DNA of 64,000 bases from an uncultured Nonlabens sp. (GTDB taxonomy: Bacteria; Bacteroidota; Bacteroidia; Flavobacteriales; Flavobacteriaceae): positions 1-64,000 of the forward strand of contig NZ_CANLXZ010000006.1 of assembly GCF_947495285.1 (NCBI RefSeq), written 5' to 3'. Shown one piece after another: positions 41,726-53,866 of the stretch. The position numbers and the translations under genes were made by a program. Position 1 is the stretch's first letter; each line of letters starts with the position of its first letter. The notes under the pieces are model-generated. The model was not told where the DNA came from, did not search any database, and was given only the letters and a program-made list of their open reading frames with translations.

Positions 41726-44700
41726 TTATATCTCTTCTTTTTCTGGTTTTGGCTCCTTAGGAGTCAATTTCCCATTTGTTTTATTCATTGTATCAAACAT
41801 CACTGGCGTCGCTATGAACACAGATGAGTAGGTACCTACTATTACACCGATAATTAATGCCAGCATGAAACCTTGTATAGACTCACCACCGAATATAAAG
41901 ATAGCTAGCAATACAATTAAGGTAGTTAGTGAAGTGTTCAACGTACGAGAGATTGTACTACTAATAGCTCCATTTACAGTTCTAGGAAATTCCCAATTAG
42001 TACGCTCGTTAATAAATTCACGTATTCTATCAAATACAACCACGGTATCATTCAGCGAGTAACCAATAACGGTTAAGATCGCTGCTATAAACGCCTGATC
42101 TATTTCCATATTAAATGGCAACACTTTGTATAATACAGAGAACGCACCTAATACAATAATAACATCATGGAATACAGCGGCTACTGCACCTAATGAGAAT
42201 TGCCACTTACGGAAACGTATTAAGATATAAATAAATACCACGATAAGAGATCCTAAAATCGCATAAAGTGAACCTGTAAGAATATCATCTGCAATAGATG
42301 CACCTACCTGGAAAGAAGATCTAATACCGTGCTTCTTGTTTTCATTACTTACATCAGCAAACTGAGCTTGTGACATATCACCTGGTAAATAAGGCTTAAG
42401 AACTTGATATAATTTATCTTCTATTTCCTGACTTACTTCACTATCATCTCTATCAATACCATATTTAGTACTAATTTTTAATTGATTTCCAGAACCATAC
42501 GTTTTTGCCTCAGCACTACCGAAGATATCTTCGGCACTTAGTTGTTTTGTGATTTCTGTTGCATTAACATCTTGAGCAAAACCTACAATTACAGTACGTC
42601 CACCAGTAAAGTCTATACCCATATTCAACTTATTAGTTGCTAGAGAGATTAAACTTCCTACAACTAAAACACCAGAAATAATATAAGCCATCTTTCTCTT
42701 ACTCAAGAAATCAATATTTACATTTCTAAACCAGTTCTTTGTAATCGCTGTAGAGAACCCTATAGTTTTCCCATTATTTACATAACCATCAACAAATAAT
42801 CTGGTAATGAAAATTGCTGTAAATAACGAAGTAAGAATACCTATCATTAATGTAGTTGCAAAACCTTGAATAGGTCCTGTTCCAAATACATAAAGAATAA
42901 CAGCCGTTAAAAATGTAGTCACGTTTGCATCTAGAATAGAACTTAATGCATTGTTAAAACCATCTTTAATACTGTCTGCTTGTGATTTACCTTTTGCAAG
43001 TTCTTCACGTATTCTTTCAAAGATAAGTACGTTAGCATCTACCGATATACCTATAGTTAATACAATACCGGCAATACCAGGTAAAGTAAGAACCGCTTTA
43101 AGAGATGCAAGAGCACCAAATATGAAAAGTATGTTTACTAAAAGAGCGATATCTGCATATAAACCTGCACGACCATAATAGAAGAACATCCATACTAACA
43201 CTAATAAAAGAGCGATACCAAATGACCAAAGTCCACTATCAATAGCCTCCTGACCTAATGATGGTCCGATCACGTCACTTTGAATAATTTCTGCTTTTGC
43301 AGGTAATTTACCGGCTCTAAGTACAGTTGCAAGATCTTTTGCTTCGTCTATAGAGAAATTACCAGAAATTTGAGTCTGCCCACCAGAAATAGCGCCGTTA
43401 GTTACATTAGGCGCACTGTACACTGTGTTATCTAAAACTACAGATACTTGAGATTGGTTTTGATAAGCTTTACCAGTCATATCTTCCCAGATCTTAGCAC
43501 CTTCTCCATTCATAGACATACTAACTACAGGTAGTCCAGAATTACCGTACTGCTGACTAGCGTCAGTGATCACACCTCCCGAAAGTGGCGCCTCATTCTG
43601 AGAGTTACCTTTTAACGCATACAAGTCTACGATCTCATAACCTAAACCTTCATTAAGAACAGGAAGTCCCCATGCAAATTTTACGTTACGCTGCGCTGCA
43701 GTTAATTTACCTCTAGCCTGTGGGTCATTGATATAACTATCTATTAAGTCTTTATCTTCTGCTTTAAAAGCTGCAAGTGCTCCATTAGGAGATTGAAACA
43801 TTCTACTGAAGATAGGACTCTTATCAAAGTCTGCACTAGAAGGTCCATCTGTAGAAGCATCTTCTTCACTTTCTTGATTTAATAAATCTCCTAGACCAGC
43901 CTCAGTAGAATCTGTAGCTACTTCAGTTTGTGCAGCAAGATCATCTGTTGCAACATCTTCTTTTTGAGAAGCCGCGCTAGCTGCAAGCTTTGCTGCCCAG
44001 TAGGTATTTGCTTCGTTTAAATAAGAAGCAATTTCATTTTGCTTATACACATGCCAAAACTCTAATTGTGCCGCTTTAGTAAGGATATCCTTTATACGCT
44101 TTACATCAGTCTCACCAGGTAATTCTATAAGAATACGACCAGAAGTACCTAATTGTTGTAAGTTAGGTTGTGTAGTACCGAATTTATCGATACGCTTTCT
44201 TAATACATCAAAAGCACTAGTCATGTAGTCCTTAAGCTCTTCTCTAAGAATAGGTTCTACATCAGAATTACTCATGTCAAATTCGATTCCACGAGTTTGC
44301 ATTTCCTGATTTGCAAAAATATCTGGAGACGCAAGTTGTGCTCCATCTATATTATTAAATTCTTCAATGAAATAGTTCAAGTAATCATCCTGACCGTCTT
44401 TAATTCTTTCGTCTGCTGCATCTAGCGCTCTATTGAAGTTAGGGTCGGTAGAATCGTCTGCCATTCCTGTTAATAGATCACGTACAGATACTTGAAGAAT
44501 TACATTAATACCACCTTTAAGGTCAAGTCCTTTCTTAAGTTCTTGATTCTTTGCATCAGCATAAGTTGTAAATCCACCCCATACATCTTGTGATGCTACA
44601 GAGTCTAAATAATGTTTTTGAGCCTCGCTCTTTAATGAAGATGCGTTTACAGCACTTTCATCTACTTTAGAACTAGAATAAACATCAGCATCACCTTCTA

Positions 44701-44791
44701 CTTTATTAGTAATAAACGTGTAGGTAAGCTGGTAAATACTAGCTATTGCAAAAATGATCGCGAAAAAGCGGATCAATCCTTTATTTTGCAT
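41726..44791 (-). CDS. secDF: Fused protein translocase subunit SecDF
   Basis: A 1021-residue inner-membrane protein that uses the proton gradient to assist Sec export. The SecD half (residues 1 to about 670) has a large periplasmic domain, with GGQTQISGNFSIDEAKDLAT, and helices with GISVDANVLIFERIREELAKG. The SecF half follows with GIDFTGGRTVIVGFA and GYSLNDTVVVFDRIREF. The single-chain form is common in Bacteroidota and some other groups. The gene is monocistronic with its own terminator. Confidence 0.95.
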   Translation of the reverse strand: MQNKGLIRFFAIIFAIASIYQLTYTFITNKVEGDADVYSSSKVDESAVNASSLKSEAQKHYLDSVASQDVWGGFTTYADAKNQELKKGLDLKGGINVILQVSVRDLLTGMADDSTDPNFNRALDAADERIKDGQDDYLNYFIEEFNNIDGAQLASPDIFANQEMQTRGIEFDMSNSDVEPILREELKDYMTSAFDVLRKRIDKFGTTQPNLQQLGTSGRILIELPGETDVKRIKDILTKAAQLEFWHVYKQNEIASYLNEANTYWAAKLAASAASQKEDVATDDLAAQTEVATDSTEAGLGDLLNQESEEDASTDGPSSADFDKSPIFSRMFQSPNGALAAFKAEDKDLIDSYINDPQARGKLTAAQRNVKFAWGLPVLNEGLGYEIVDLYALKGNSQNEAPLSGGVITDASQQYGNSGLPVVSMSMNGEGAKIWEDMTGKAYQNQSQVSVVLDNTVYSAPNVTNGAISGGQTQISGNFSIDEAKDLATVLRAGKLPAKAEIIQSDVIGPSLGQEAIDSGLWSFGIALLLVLVWMFFYYGRAGLYADIALLVNILFIFGALASLKAVLTLPGIAGIVLTIGISVDANVLIFERIREELAKGKSQADSIKDGFNNALSSILDANVTTFLTAVILYVFGTGPIQGFATTLMIGILTSLFTAIFITRLFVDGYVNNGKTIGFSTAITKNWFRNVNIDFLSKRKMAYIISGVLVVGSLISLATNKLNMGIDFTGGRTVIVGFAQDVNATEITKQLSAEDIFGSAEAKTYGSGNQLKISTKYGIDRDDSEVSQEIEDKLYQVLKPYLPGDMSQAQFADVSNENKKHGIRSSFQVGASIADDILTGSLYAILGSLIVVFIYILIRFRKWQFSLGAVAAVFHDVIIVLGAFSVLYKVLPFNMEIDQAFIAAILTVIGYSLNDTVVVFDRIREFINERTNWEFPRTVNGAISSTISRTLNTSLTTLIVLLAIFIFGGESIQGFMLALIIGVIVGTYSSVFIATPVMFDTMNKTNGKLTPKEPKPEKEEI

Positions 44792-44971
44792 GTTATTATA
44801 TTTTTAGGTTAAATTTAAAAGTCGGCAAATATGAGATTTACCTTTTATATGGACAATTCATTTGTCCTTTAAAAACGAAATATTTATCATTAAAAGAATG
44901 ATAACCTTTCTTAGACATCCATTTATAAATGATTATCTAATTATGTAGAATAAACTGGATAATGACCAGAC

Positions 44972-45577
44972 CTAAGAAATAGGGCCTGCTCTTACTTCTG
45001 GAATTTTATAGGCAGAATCATTAAAAGCAAATAAAACCTTGCTTCTAACTTTCACTGCTATCGCAGTTAATTGATTGCGACTATCAATAGTAACCACAGG
45101 ATTTAAAAAACCTAAAACTTGCGAGGCTCTACTATAATCTTGTTTTAATTCAAAGTAACACTTACCCTCATTATCAAATCCAGAAACAATATTTTCTTGA
45201 ATCTCATAAACATCTATTTGATAATCTCGTGTATTCCTTTTTACAGGCTTGTTTCCAACGTGATATAATGCCGTTGCCACATCTGTTGACTCATCTAGAT
45301 CATTAGATAACTGTTCTTTTACATTTTGAATAGCAAGATGACTGTAATAAGACACCTTTAAAGAACCATTTTCCAGACTAGTGATAGTAACGTTTCTAGC
45401 ACCTAAGCTCAATAATTGAGCCTTTACGGTTTCTATCGCTACATCTTTAGAAGAAGTATTTTCACCTTGTATAAATGTAAGTAGAACCTCTTGATTAGGC
45501 ACATTTACGCTTTGTTGTTCTACAACAAAATAAGAGATTACAGCGATCAGTGCGCCTATGTACCATTTTACATTCAC
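44972..45577 (-). CDS. Unknown membrane-anchored protein between mdh and secDF
   Basis: A 201-residue protein with one N-terminal helix (WYIGALIAVISYFVVEQQ) and a periplasmic domain rich in beta and helix; no cysteine pair or known motif. It begins with GTG at 45577. It is co-oriented with secDF 180 bases downstream. A role in protein export is possible from location only. I do not recognise the family. Confidence 0.6.
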   Translation of the reverse strand: MNVKWYIGALIAVISYFVVEQQSVNVPNQEVLLTFIQGENTSSKDVAIETVKAQLLSLGARNVTITSLENGSLKVSYYSHLAIQNVKEQLSNDLDESTDVATALYHVGNKPVKRNTRDYQIDVYEIQENIVSGFDNEGKCYFELKQDYSRASQVLGFLNPVVTIDSRNQLTAIAVKVRSKVLFAFNDSAYKIPEVRAGPIS

Positions 45578-45704
45578 GTGCCAAATATAAAGAATTACAT
45601 CTGCTTTTGCACTAACCCTATTTATTTAAAGTCCAGAGTCGATAAGAACTATTTAATTGCTTGATTTTCAAATTTTTATTTGTGAATTAAAATATTGTTA
45701 CTAG

Positions 45705-45726
45705 TTCCGCTTTCGCGAAAGCGGAA
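45705..45726. repeat. Palindrome copy 8, extended to 22 bp, intergenic
   Basis: A perfect inverted repeat with TTCC and GGAA arms around the core 45709-45722. It lies between the 45577 start and the mdh terminator. Confidence 0.95.
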
Positions 45727-45777
45727 TACAGAGAAACAATTGAAATACACATAAGCTACTTAGAAAACACAGAGCAT

Positions 45778-45804
45778 AAAAAAACCGCTCACATGGAGCG
45801 GTTT
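45778..45804 (-). terminator. Terminator of mdh
   Basis: A perfect 9-bp stem (45782-45790 with 45796-45804) with an A tract to its left. Confidence 0.8.
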
Positions 45805-45827
45805 ATATAATAAAATGTATCTAATTT

Positions 45828-46748
45828 CTAGATAAGTGCGTTAGTAGCTTTTACACCTTCGGCACTTGCTTGCATAGCAGCTTTTTCAGCATCACTTAAG
45901 TTTATCTCTACGATTTTCTCGATACCATTTCTACCTAATACGACTGGCACACCTATACAAAGATCAGAAAGCCCATACTCACCATCTAATAAAGTACTAC
46001 ATGGGAAAATTTTCTTCTGGTCGCAAGCGATAGCCTGTACGAGTCCAGACACAGCAGCACCTGGCGCATACCATGCACTAGTACCTAAAAGACCGGTAAG
46101 AGTTGCTCCACCTACTTTAGTAGCTTGTAGTACCTCATCTAATCTTTCTTCAGATAAGAATTCACTTGCTGGCACAGAATTACGTGTTGCAAGACGAGTT
46201 AATGGCACCATTCCTTTATCAGAGTGACCACCTATAACCATTCCATCTACGTCAGATATGGGTGCTTCTAGAGCTTCGGCAAGACGGTATTTGAAACGCG
46301 CACTATCTAAGGCACCACCCATACCGATAATACGGTTTTTAGGTAATCCTGTTACTTTGTGCGCTAGGTAAGTCATGGTATCCATTGGGTTAGAAACCAC
46401 AATTAAGATCACGTCTGGAGAGTGCTTTACTAGACTTTCTGAAACAGACTTTACAATACCTGCATTAATACCTATTAACTCTTCACGAGTCATTCCTGGC
46501 TTGCGTGGAATTCCTGAGGTGATAACAGCGATATCGCTACCAGCAGTTTTTGAGTAATCATTTGTCGCTCCAGTAATTTTAGTATCAAAACCGTTTAATG
46601 ATGCTGTTTGCATCAAGTCCATTGCTTTACCTTCGGCAAAACCTTCTTTAATATCAAGTAATACTACTTCACTTGCAAAATTTTTAATTGCAATATACTC
46701 TGCACAACTAGCGCCTACTGCGCCTGCTCCTACTACGGTAACCTTCAT
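45828..46748 (-). CDS. mdh: Malate dehydrogenase
   Basis: A 306-residue NAD-dependent TCA-cycle enzyme of the lactate-dehydrogenase-like group. Motifs: MKVTVVGAGAVGASCAEYI (Rossmann), the substrate arginine regions in IPRKPGMTREEL and LDSARFKYRLAEAL, and the catalytic HSDKGMVPLTRL. The start at 46748 gives the Rossmann strand at position 1; the extension to 46802 is not likely. Confidence 0.95.
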   Translation of the reverse strand: MKVTVVGAGAVGASCAEYIAIKNFASEVVLLDIKEGFAEGKAMDLMQTASLNGFDTKITGATNDYSKTAGSDIAVITSGIPRKPGMTREELIGINAGIVKSVSESLVKHSPDVILIVVSNPMDTMTYLAHKVTGLPKNRIIGMGGALDSARFKYRLAEALEAPISDVDGMVIGGHSDKGMVPLTRLATRNSVPASEFLSEERLDEVLQATKVGGATLTGLLGTSAWYAPGAAVSGLVQAIACDQKKIFPCSTLLDGEYGLSDLCIGVPVVLGRNGIEKIVEINLSDAEKAAMQASAEGVKATNALI

Positions 46749-46799
46749 GTTATAATGATTTAATTTATAGTATAATTTAAGGCCTAAAATGGCTTTAAG

Positions 46800-46807
46800 C
46801 AAAAATA
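46800..46807 (-). promoter_or_regulatory. -7 box TATTTTTG of mdh
   Basis: A TAnnTTTG match 51 bases before the mdh ATG. Confidence 0.4.
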
Positions 46808-46891
46808 AACAAAACGTCTATAATTAAAGACAAAGTAGCCTTAAAACTATGGACGTTAAGATCCCAAAAAGGATAATTAATGTATAAACTC

Positions 46892-47989
46892 TTAAATCCT
46901 GAAAAATATGGATGCACTTGCCGTATCATATTCGCCAAAACTATAATCGGCATTAATATTAAAGGCTCCTAGGGTTATTTTTGCACCTAAGGTTCCTAAT
47001 ACACCACTTACATCACTTTTTAATGACAAAGGATCTTCTACCGTACTAGAAACAGGAAAAATAACCGTGCCAGACCTAAAAGTATACGCACCTTTTAAAT
47101 CTGTTATAGAATTTCCTGAAACATAATTAAGACCTCCATAAAAATTAAGAACTTTAAAATTTGTGCTTGCTATGGCTGCAAAATTATAAGCGTTTGTTTT
47201 AGTTTCTAATAATTGATTACGACCTTCTACCACAGCACCGTCTTCAAAATCATAAGAGGCATCTAATCTTGTAAACGCACCTAAAACAGAAACAGAAACC
47301 GGTAAATTATTTATACCATCATCATTAATAAAGAATCGTGTCAGCTCCCATTGCAACCCTACTCCATAAAGACCTGTCTCAACCTCATCTGTTTCTATTT
47401 TTGGTATAAAACGAGCTTTAACCTCTAGACCAACTCCTAGTCCAACTCCTACTTGAAAAAATGCTGATGGCACGACATCAAGTCCTGTACTACCTATTCC
47501 TTGAGCTAGAGTTATGATGTTTTCTTGTAATAATAAATTAGAATTTGATTCTCTACTCCTTATTATTAAGGACTCATCTGGATTATTTTCACCGAGAGCA
47601 CTTGCCACTAATCTAGGTGTGGTACTACCATTACCAAACGTTACCGAGATATTTGCTGAAGGATTACCTGTATTATCATAACTATCCTGTATAATACGCT
47701 CATACTCTACTGGATCTAATACAAAAGATTTCTTTTCATCTGGTGCAAAAGTACCCTGAGCTTTTATCTGTAATTTAAATTTACCTGGCTTTAAAACTTT
47801 ACCACTATCATACCATCCAGAGGCTAAATTATAGGTGAAAGCCTCAGTTGCTGGCGCAGTGTAGGAATTTGCATATCTATTTGCAGCCTCTACACCTGCA
47901 GCGAGAATATCAGAGAAACCATTTTGCGCTTGAGATAAATAACCAAAAGTGCATAACGCTATACAGACTATATTTTTATTCAACTTCAT
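46892..47989 (-). CDS. DUF6588 family outer-membrane-like protein
   Basis: A 365-residue protein with a signal peptide (ending LSQAQNG) and a series of alternating strands (GVGLGVGLEVKARFIPKIET, SVSVLGAFTRLDASYDF, NFYGGLNYVSG, INADYSFGEYD) ending ASIFFRI, consistent with an outer-membrane beta-barrel. The name DUF6588 is from recognition of the sequence family; no role is known. Confidence 0.68.
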   Translation of the reverse strand: MKLNKNIVCIALCTFGYLSQAQNGFSDILAAGVEAANRYANSYTAPATEAFTYNLASGWYDSGKVLKPGKFKLQIKAQGTFAPDEKKSFVLDPVEYERIIQDSYDNTGNPSANISVTFGNGSTTPRLVASALGENNPDESLIIRSRESNSNLLLQENIITLAQGIGSTGLDVVPSAFFQVGVGLGVGLEVKARFIPKIETDEVETGLYGVGLQWELTRFFINDDGINNLPVSVSVLGAFTRLDASYDFEDGAVVEGRNQLLETKTNAYNFAAIASTNFKVLNFYGGLNYVSGNSITDLKGAYTFRSGTVIFPVSSTVEDPLSLKSDVSGVLGTLGAKITLGAFNINADYSFGEYDTASASIFFRI

Positions 47990-48081
47990 ATTTTTAAATT
48001 TTTACGATACTTGATTAAACATAAATAGTTCAACTCTGTAATAGAGAACGATAGCTAAAATACCTTTTAAAAATAGAACAT

Positions 48082-48115
48082 AAAAAAAGCTCTCTATAAA
48101 AGGGAGCTTTTTTTT
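48082..48115 (-). terminator. Terminator of gyrB
   Basis: A 13-bp stem with one wobble pair (48082-48094 with 48102-48114) flanked by A and T tracts, so it may work in both directions. Confidence 0.8.
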
Positions 48116-48133
48116 AAATATAATGTAGTTGAT

Positions 48134-50086
<1,953 letters not shown>

Positions 50087-50108
50087 TTACTGCTATTTGC
50101 GTAATAGA

Positions 50109-50116
50109 CAAATATA
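50109..50116 (-). promoter_or_regulatory. -7 box TATATTTG of gyrB
   Basis: A TAnnTTTG match 37 bases before the ATG at 50071. Confidence 0.4.
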
Positions 50117-50241
50117 AGAAACCACTAATGTTTATAGGCCTTAACCATTAAATTAGCAGCTTAAGTTATTAACAAATTATTAATACGCATATGGCATTAA
50201 TATTGATTACCTTAAACCTACTATAATCTATACCACACACT

Positions 50242-50790
50242 ATGAAAAATATCCAAATTATCTTGTTATGTTTGACCTGTTCGTTTTTTTCTTTTTCACA
50301 AAAGGACAGCCACCTAACTTTCTCACAGTTAGATAAAAGCCCACTAGACGTGGTCATGTACCGCGATGCAAGTAGAGCCGCTATTGCCAGAGTAATCTAC
50401 AGCCGACCGTCTAAACGTGACAGAGAGATTTTCGGCAAATTAGTTCCTTATGACCAGGTATGGAGAACTGGCGCAAATGAGGCTACTGAAATCGCTTTCT
50501 ACAAAGACGTAAAATTCAATAATGAATTAGTAAAAGCAGGCACATACTCCCTTTACACTATCCCGAGTGAGAAGGGCTGGGAATTCATTCTCAACACAGA
50601 CACCACGCAATCTGGTCTAGAATACGACGCTTCTAAAAACCTAATTACAACAAGTATGGAGGTGCGCCCATCCCCACAAGAAATAGAATCATTCTCTATC
50701 AGTTTTGTAGAACAAAACGATGGCGGCATGTTATTCTTAGGATGGGACGACACTATAGCGAGCGTCCCTTTTACCCTGGTAAATCCTTAA
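50242..50790 (+). CDS. DUF2911 secreted protein
   Basis: A 182-residue protein with a signal peptide (ending FSFSQKD) and a DUF2911 domain: RPSKRDREIFGKLVPYDQVW, RTGANEATEIAF, AGTYSLYTIPSEKGWEFILN. The family is widespread in Bacteroidota, with no known function. Its stop shares TTAA with the convergent queE stop. Confidence 0.82.
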   Translation: MKNIQIILLCLTCSFFSFSQKDSHLTFSQLDKSPLDVVMYRDASRAAIARVIYSRPSKRDREIFGKLVPYDQVWRTGANEATEIAFYKDVKFNNELVKAGTYSLYTIPSEKGWEFILNTDTTQSGLEYDASKNLITTSMEVRPSPQEIESFSISFVEQNDGGMLFLGWDDTIASVPFTLVNP

Positions 50791-51419
50791 GGAATGTTTA
50801 GATATTTATGTGTTTGCAAAGAAACTTGCCATTCTGGATTTTCCATCACAAATTCAGTAATAAATGGTATCATTTTTTCACGCACTGACCACTCTGGTTG
50901 TAAAAAAAGCTTGCATGTAGAAGAAACTTTTTCAGATTCCGCTTTCGCGAAAGCGAGATCATGACGATTAAAGACGATTACTTTAAGCTCATGTGCTGCT
51001 TCATAGACTTCTGGAAGCGGCATTTTTGCTTTTTTAGGAGATAAACAAATCCAATCCCAGTGGCCTGAAAGTGGATAAGCACCACTAGTTTCAATATGGA
51101 CATCAAGAGAAGCATTTTTTAAACCTGTCGTAAGAGGTTCCATATTCCATGTAAGAGGCTCTCCTCCTGTCACTACTATAGTTTTACTGTACTTTGCTGC
51201 ATTTGCAACTATTTGATCCACATCTGTAGGTGGGTGCTTTTCTGGATCCCAGCTCTCTTTTACATCGCACCAGTGACACCCCACATCACAACCACCTATT
51301 CTAATAAAATAAGCTGCGCGACCAGTGTGATATCCTTCACCTTGAATGGTGTAAAATTCTTCCATTAATGGTAACATAGTACCTTTTTCAACCTGTTGCT
51401 GTATTGTTTTCTCTAGCAT
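50787..51419 (-). CDS. queE: 7-carboxy-7-deazaguanine synthase
   Basis: A 210-residue radical SAM enzyme of queuosine precursor synthesis. Fe-S motif CDVGCHWC (Cx3Cx2C, near residue 45), YTIQGEGYHTGRAAYFIRIG, and the SAM-binding VVTGGEPLTWN. A palindrome copy encodes AFAKAE at residues 156-161. A TATCTTTG box ends four bases before the ATG, predicting a leaderless mRNA. Other queuosine genes are not adjacent. Confidence 0.92.
   Translation of the reverse strand: MLEKTIQQQVEKGTMLPLMEEFYTIQGEGYHTGRAAYFIRIGGCDVGCHWCDVKESWDPEKHPPTDVDQIVANAAKYSKTIVVTGGEPLTWNMEPLTTGLKNASLDVHIETSGAYPLSGHWDWICLSPKKAKMPLPEVYEAAHELKVIVFNRHDLAFAKAESEKVSSTCKLFLQPEWSVREKMIPFITEFVMENPEWQVSLQTHKYLNIP
50941..50954. repeat. 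Palindrome copy 9, inside queE
   Basis: A perfect core with the TTCC arm on one side, read as AFAKAE. Confidence 0.9.
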
Positions 51420-51423
51420 CTTG

Positions 51424-51431
51424 CAAAGATA
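51424..51431 (-). promoter_or_regulatory. -7 box TATCTTTG of queE
   Basis: A TAnnTTTG match ends four bases before the ATG, so the mRNA is probably leaderless. Confidence 0.5.
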
Positions 51432-52227
51432 CGTTAGCTTTTACATTATTTATAACAGTCTAACATATGATAAAGTGATACGTCAGTAAAAAACACAATT
51501 ACATAACTGTTTTTAATTCAAATACTTAACCTTGCTACCTTTTTATTATTCTTTTAAAAGAATCCTTTATCTATTTAAAACAATTACTATTTCATCTATA
51601 GATAGACCGTCATCTGTATCTACATAAAATACTGTCTATGAGTTCTTAACTTATAAATAATCAGCACAACCAGCAGTTTTATTCTTCATATAATGAACAC
51701 CACTGGAATAAATTGAATCTCTAGGTCTCTAGAAGAATCTATCGTATTTCATACAAGTATAAAATCCTGACATAGTTATAAAAACTAAAAAAAAATATGA
51801 ATCCTTTATAACAGTGGTACTAAATAGACTTTCTATTCCCGTGCTACCTGTCAAGATATTACATAAGTCATAAAATAGAATAATCAAATCTAGTACTGCT
51901 CAAATAAGCAATGATATCGCACCCTGCAAATTTAATAAAAGAGACTTGTAAATACGTTAACAAGTAATACGTGAGCCGCGGATAGAAAACCACACCAGAA
52001 ATTCATGAAAGCAGGTGAACTGCTAGAATCTATCAATAAAAATCACCATAAAAGAAGCACTTGATCCTTAATTATAATTAATGAACCTGTTGCACAATTG
52101 AGGTGATTAGACATTTGCGGCACTAAGAATAATAATATAATCTCTTTAAGACCTACCGTTTAAAGACATAATAATAACAGTTAAGCTTAATTACCGAGCT
52201 GTTTTTTTTATACCCATATTTTTAATT
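51432..52227. other. Gene-free region of about 800 bases
   Basis: All six frames are broken by stops. The longest open patch that might be coding (51971-52064, + strand) reads AADRKPHQKFMKAGELLESI and stops soon after. I see no hairpin with a T tract, no tRNA and no mobile-element ends. It may be a decayed gene or a regulatory spacer, but nothing can be named. Confidence 0.35.
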
Positions 52228-52235
52228 TACTTTTG
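52228..52235 (+). promoter_or_regulatory. -7 box TACTTTTG of the HerA-like gene
   Basis: A TAnnTTTG match 16 bases before the ATG at 52252. Confidence 0.45.
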
Positions 52236-52251
52236 AGGAAACACTTTTTTC

Positions 52252-53769
52252 ATGTCTCAAAAAGATGAATTTTACAAATATATAACTAACGGCTACAGCC
52301 CAAAAGGCGATGCTATCATTATGGGTGCTGCAATGTTAGATGGTGAGACCTTAACAAACGCTCATATAAAGATCCCACTAAAAACCATGAATCGACATGG
52401 TTTAATAGCTGGTGCCACAGGAACTGGAAAAACAAAAACTTTACAAATAATAGCAGAGCAACTATCACAACAAGGTGTTCCTACTTTATTAATGGATATC
52501 AAAGGAGACCTATCTGGCATAGCTGCAGAAAGTCCTGGACATGAAAAAATAGATGAGCGACACGAAAAAATAGGTCTAGATTTCAAAAAAAGAAAATCAC
52601 CTGTAGAAATCATGACTATTTCAGAACAGGAAGGTATTAAAATGAGAGCCACGGTGAGTGAATTCGGCCCGGTGCTTTTATCAAGAATCCTGGATGTTAC
52701 AGAAACTCAGGCTGGTATCATATCGGTAGTTTTTAAATACTGTGACGATAATAAACTGCCCTTACTAGATCTAGATGATTTAAAAAAGGTGCTTCAATAT
52801 GCTACCGGAGCAGGTAAAGAAGAATTTCAAGAAGAATATGGACGTATATCTACATCTTCTACAGGTGCGATTCTTAGAAAACTTATCGAGTTAGAACAAC
52901 AAGGCGCACAACGCTTTTTTGGTGAGCGTAGTTTTGATGTTAAAGATCTAGTGAGAAAAGATCCTGATGGTAATGGATATGTAAATGTTATAAGACTTAC
53001 TGATATACAAGACAGACCTAAGCTTTTCTCAACATTTATGTTAAGCCTACTAGCCGAGATATACTCGACATTCCCTGAACAAGGAGATAGCGATAAACCA
53101 GAGCTTATTTTATTTATAGACGAAGCTCATTTAATCTTTGATAATGCAAGCAAAGCACTACTAAGTCAGATAGAGAGTATTGTAAAATTAATACGTTCTA
53201 AGGGAATAGGTCTTTATTTTGTAACTCAAAACCCAACAGACATACCTGAAGGTGTACTGAGTCAACTGGGACTTAAAATACAACACGCTTTGAGAGCTTT
53301 TACTGCAAAGGACAGAAAGGCCATAAAGCTTACCGCACAAAATTATCCTGAAACAGATTATTACAACACTGCCGAAATACTTACATCCTTAGGTATAGGT
53401 GAAGCTTTAATAAGTGCTCTAGATGAAAAAGGAAGACCTAGTCCTCTAGCCGCAACATTACTGCGTGCTCCAGAAAGCCGTATGGATGTACTTACTGATA
53501 GAGAGCTAAGCGATCTCATAGCCGATTCTGAACTAACAGATAAGTACAACGAAGAAATAGATAGAGAAAGTGCAGAAGAGATATTACAGAAAAAAATAGA
53601 AGAGGCAAACGAACAAGAAATAAAAGAAAAAGCTGCTAAAGAGAAAGCTAAAACTAACAAATCTAGTAGTTCTAGAACCAGCACAAGACAAAACCCTATA
53701 CTTAAAGTTTTAACAAGCGCATCCTTTATAAGAGGTGTAATGGGAATTTTAGGTAAAGCGTTAAAGTAA
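52252..53769 (+). CDS. HerA-like / DUF853 ATPase
   Basis: A 505-residue protein: Walker A GATGTGKTKT (about residues 54-63), LLMDIKGDLSGIA, Walker B ELILFIDEAHLIFD (about 282-292), the Arg-rich sensor region, and a C-terminal Lys/Glu-rich coiled tail (EEILQKKIEEANEQEIKEK). HerA/DUF853 proteins are P-loop ATPases of the FtsK/HerA superfamily that pump or process DNA. No NurA-type nuclease gene is adjacent. The role in this genome is unknown. Confidence 0.85.
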   Translation: MSQKDEFYKYITNGYSPKGDAIIMGAAMLDGETLTNAHIKIPLKTMNRHGLIAGATGTGKTKTLQIIAEQLSQQGVPTLLMDIKGDLSGIAAESPGHEKIDERHEKIGLDFKKRKSPVEIMTISEQEGIKMRATVSEFGPVLLSRILDVTETQAGIISVVFKYCDDNKLPLLDLDDLKKVLQYATGAGKEEFQEEYGRISTSSTGAILRKLIELEQQGAQRFFGERSFDVKDLVRKDPDGNGYVNVIRLTDIQDRPKLFSTFMLSLLAEIYSTFPEQGDSDKPELILFIDEAHLIFDNASKALLSQIESIVKLIRSKGIGLYFVTQNPTDIPEGVLSQLGLKIQHALRAFTAKDRKAIKLTAQNYPETDYYNTAEILTSLGIGEALISALDEKGRPSPLAATLLRAPESRMDVLTDRELSDLIADSELTDKYNEEIDRESAEEILQKKIEEANEQEIKEKAAKEKAKTNKSSSSRTSTRQNPILKVLTSASFIRGVMGILGKALK

Positions 53770-53866
53770 TTTAAGCGTTAAAATTCTAATAAGAACATTA
53801 AAATAAATAATCCAAAACTCGTGTAATTTCTCTAGCAATTGTAATTTTACATCTTTAAATAAATAT

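Noticed and set aside
46749..46802. Extended N terminus of malate dehydrogenase
   Set aside because: The Rossmann strand starts at the ATG at 46748, and the extension has no homology-like features.
51971..52064. Short open patch (AADRKPHQKF...) as a gene
   Set aside because: It has no start in frame, and is bounded by stops with no recognised family.
53361..53684. Serine/leucine-rich open frame opposite the HerA-like gene's 3' end
   Set aside because: It arises from the Glu/Lys-rich coding strand read in reverse; no start signal or known motif.
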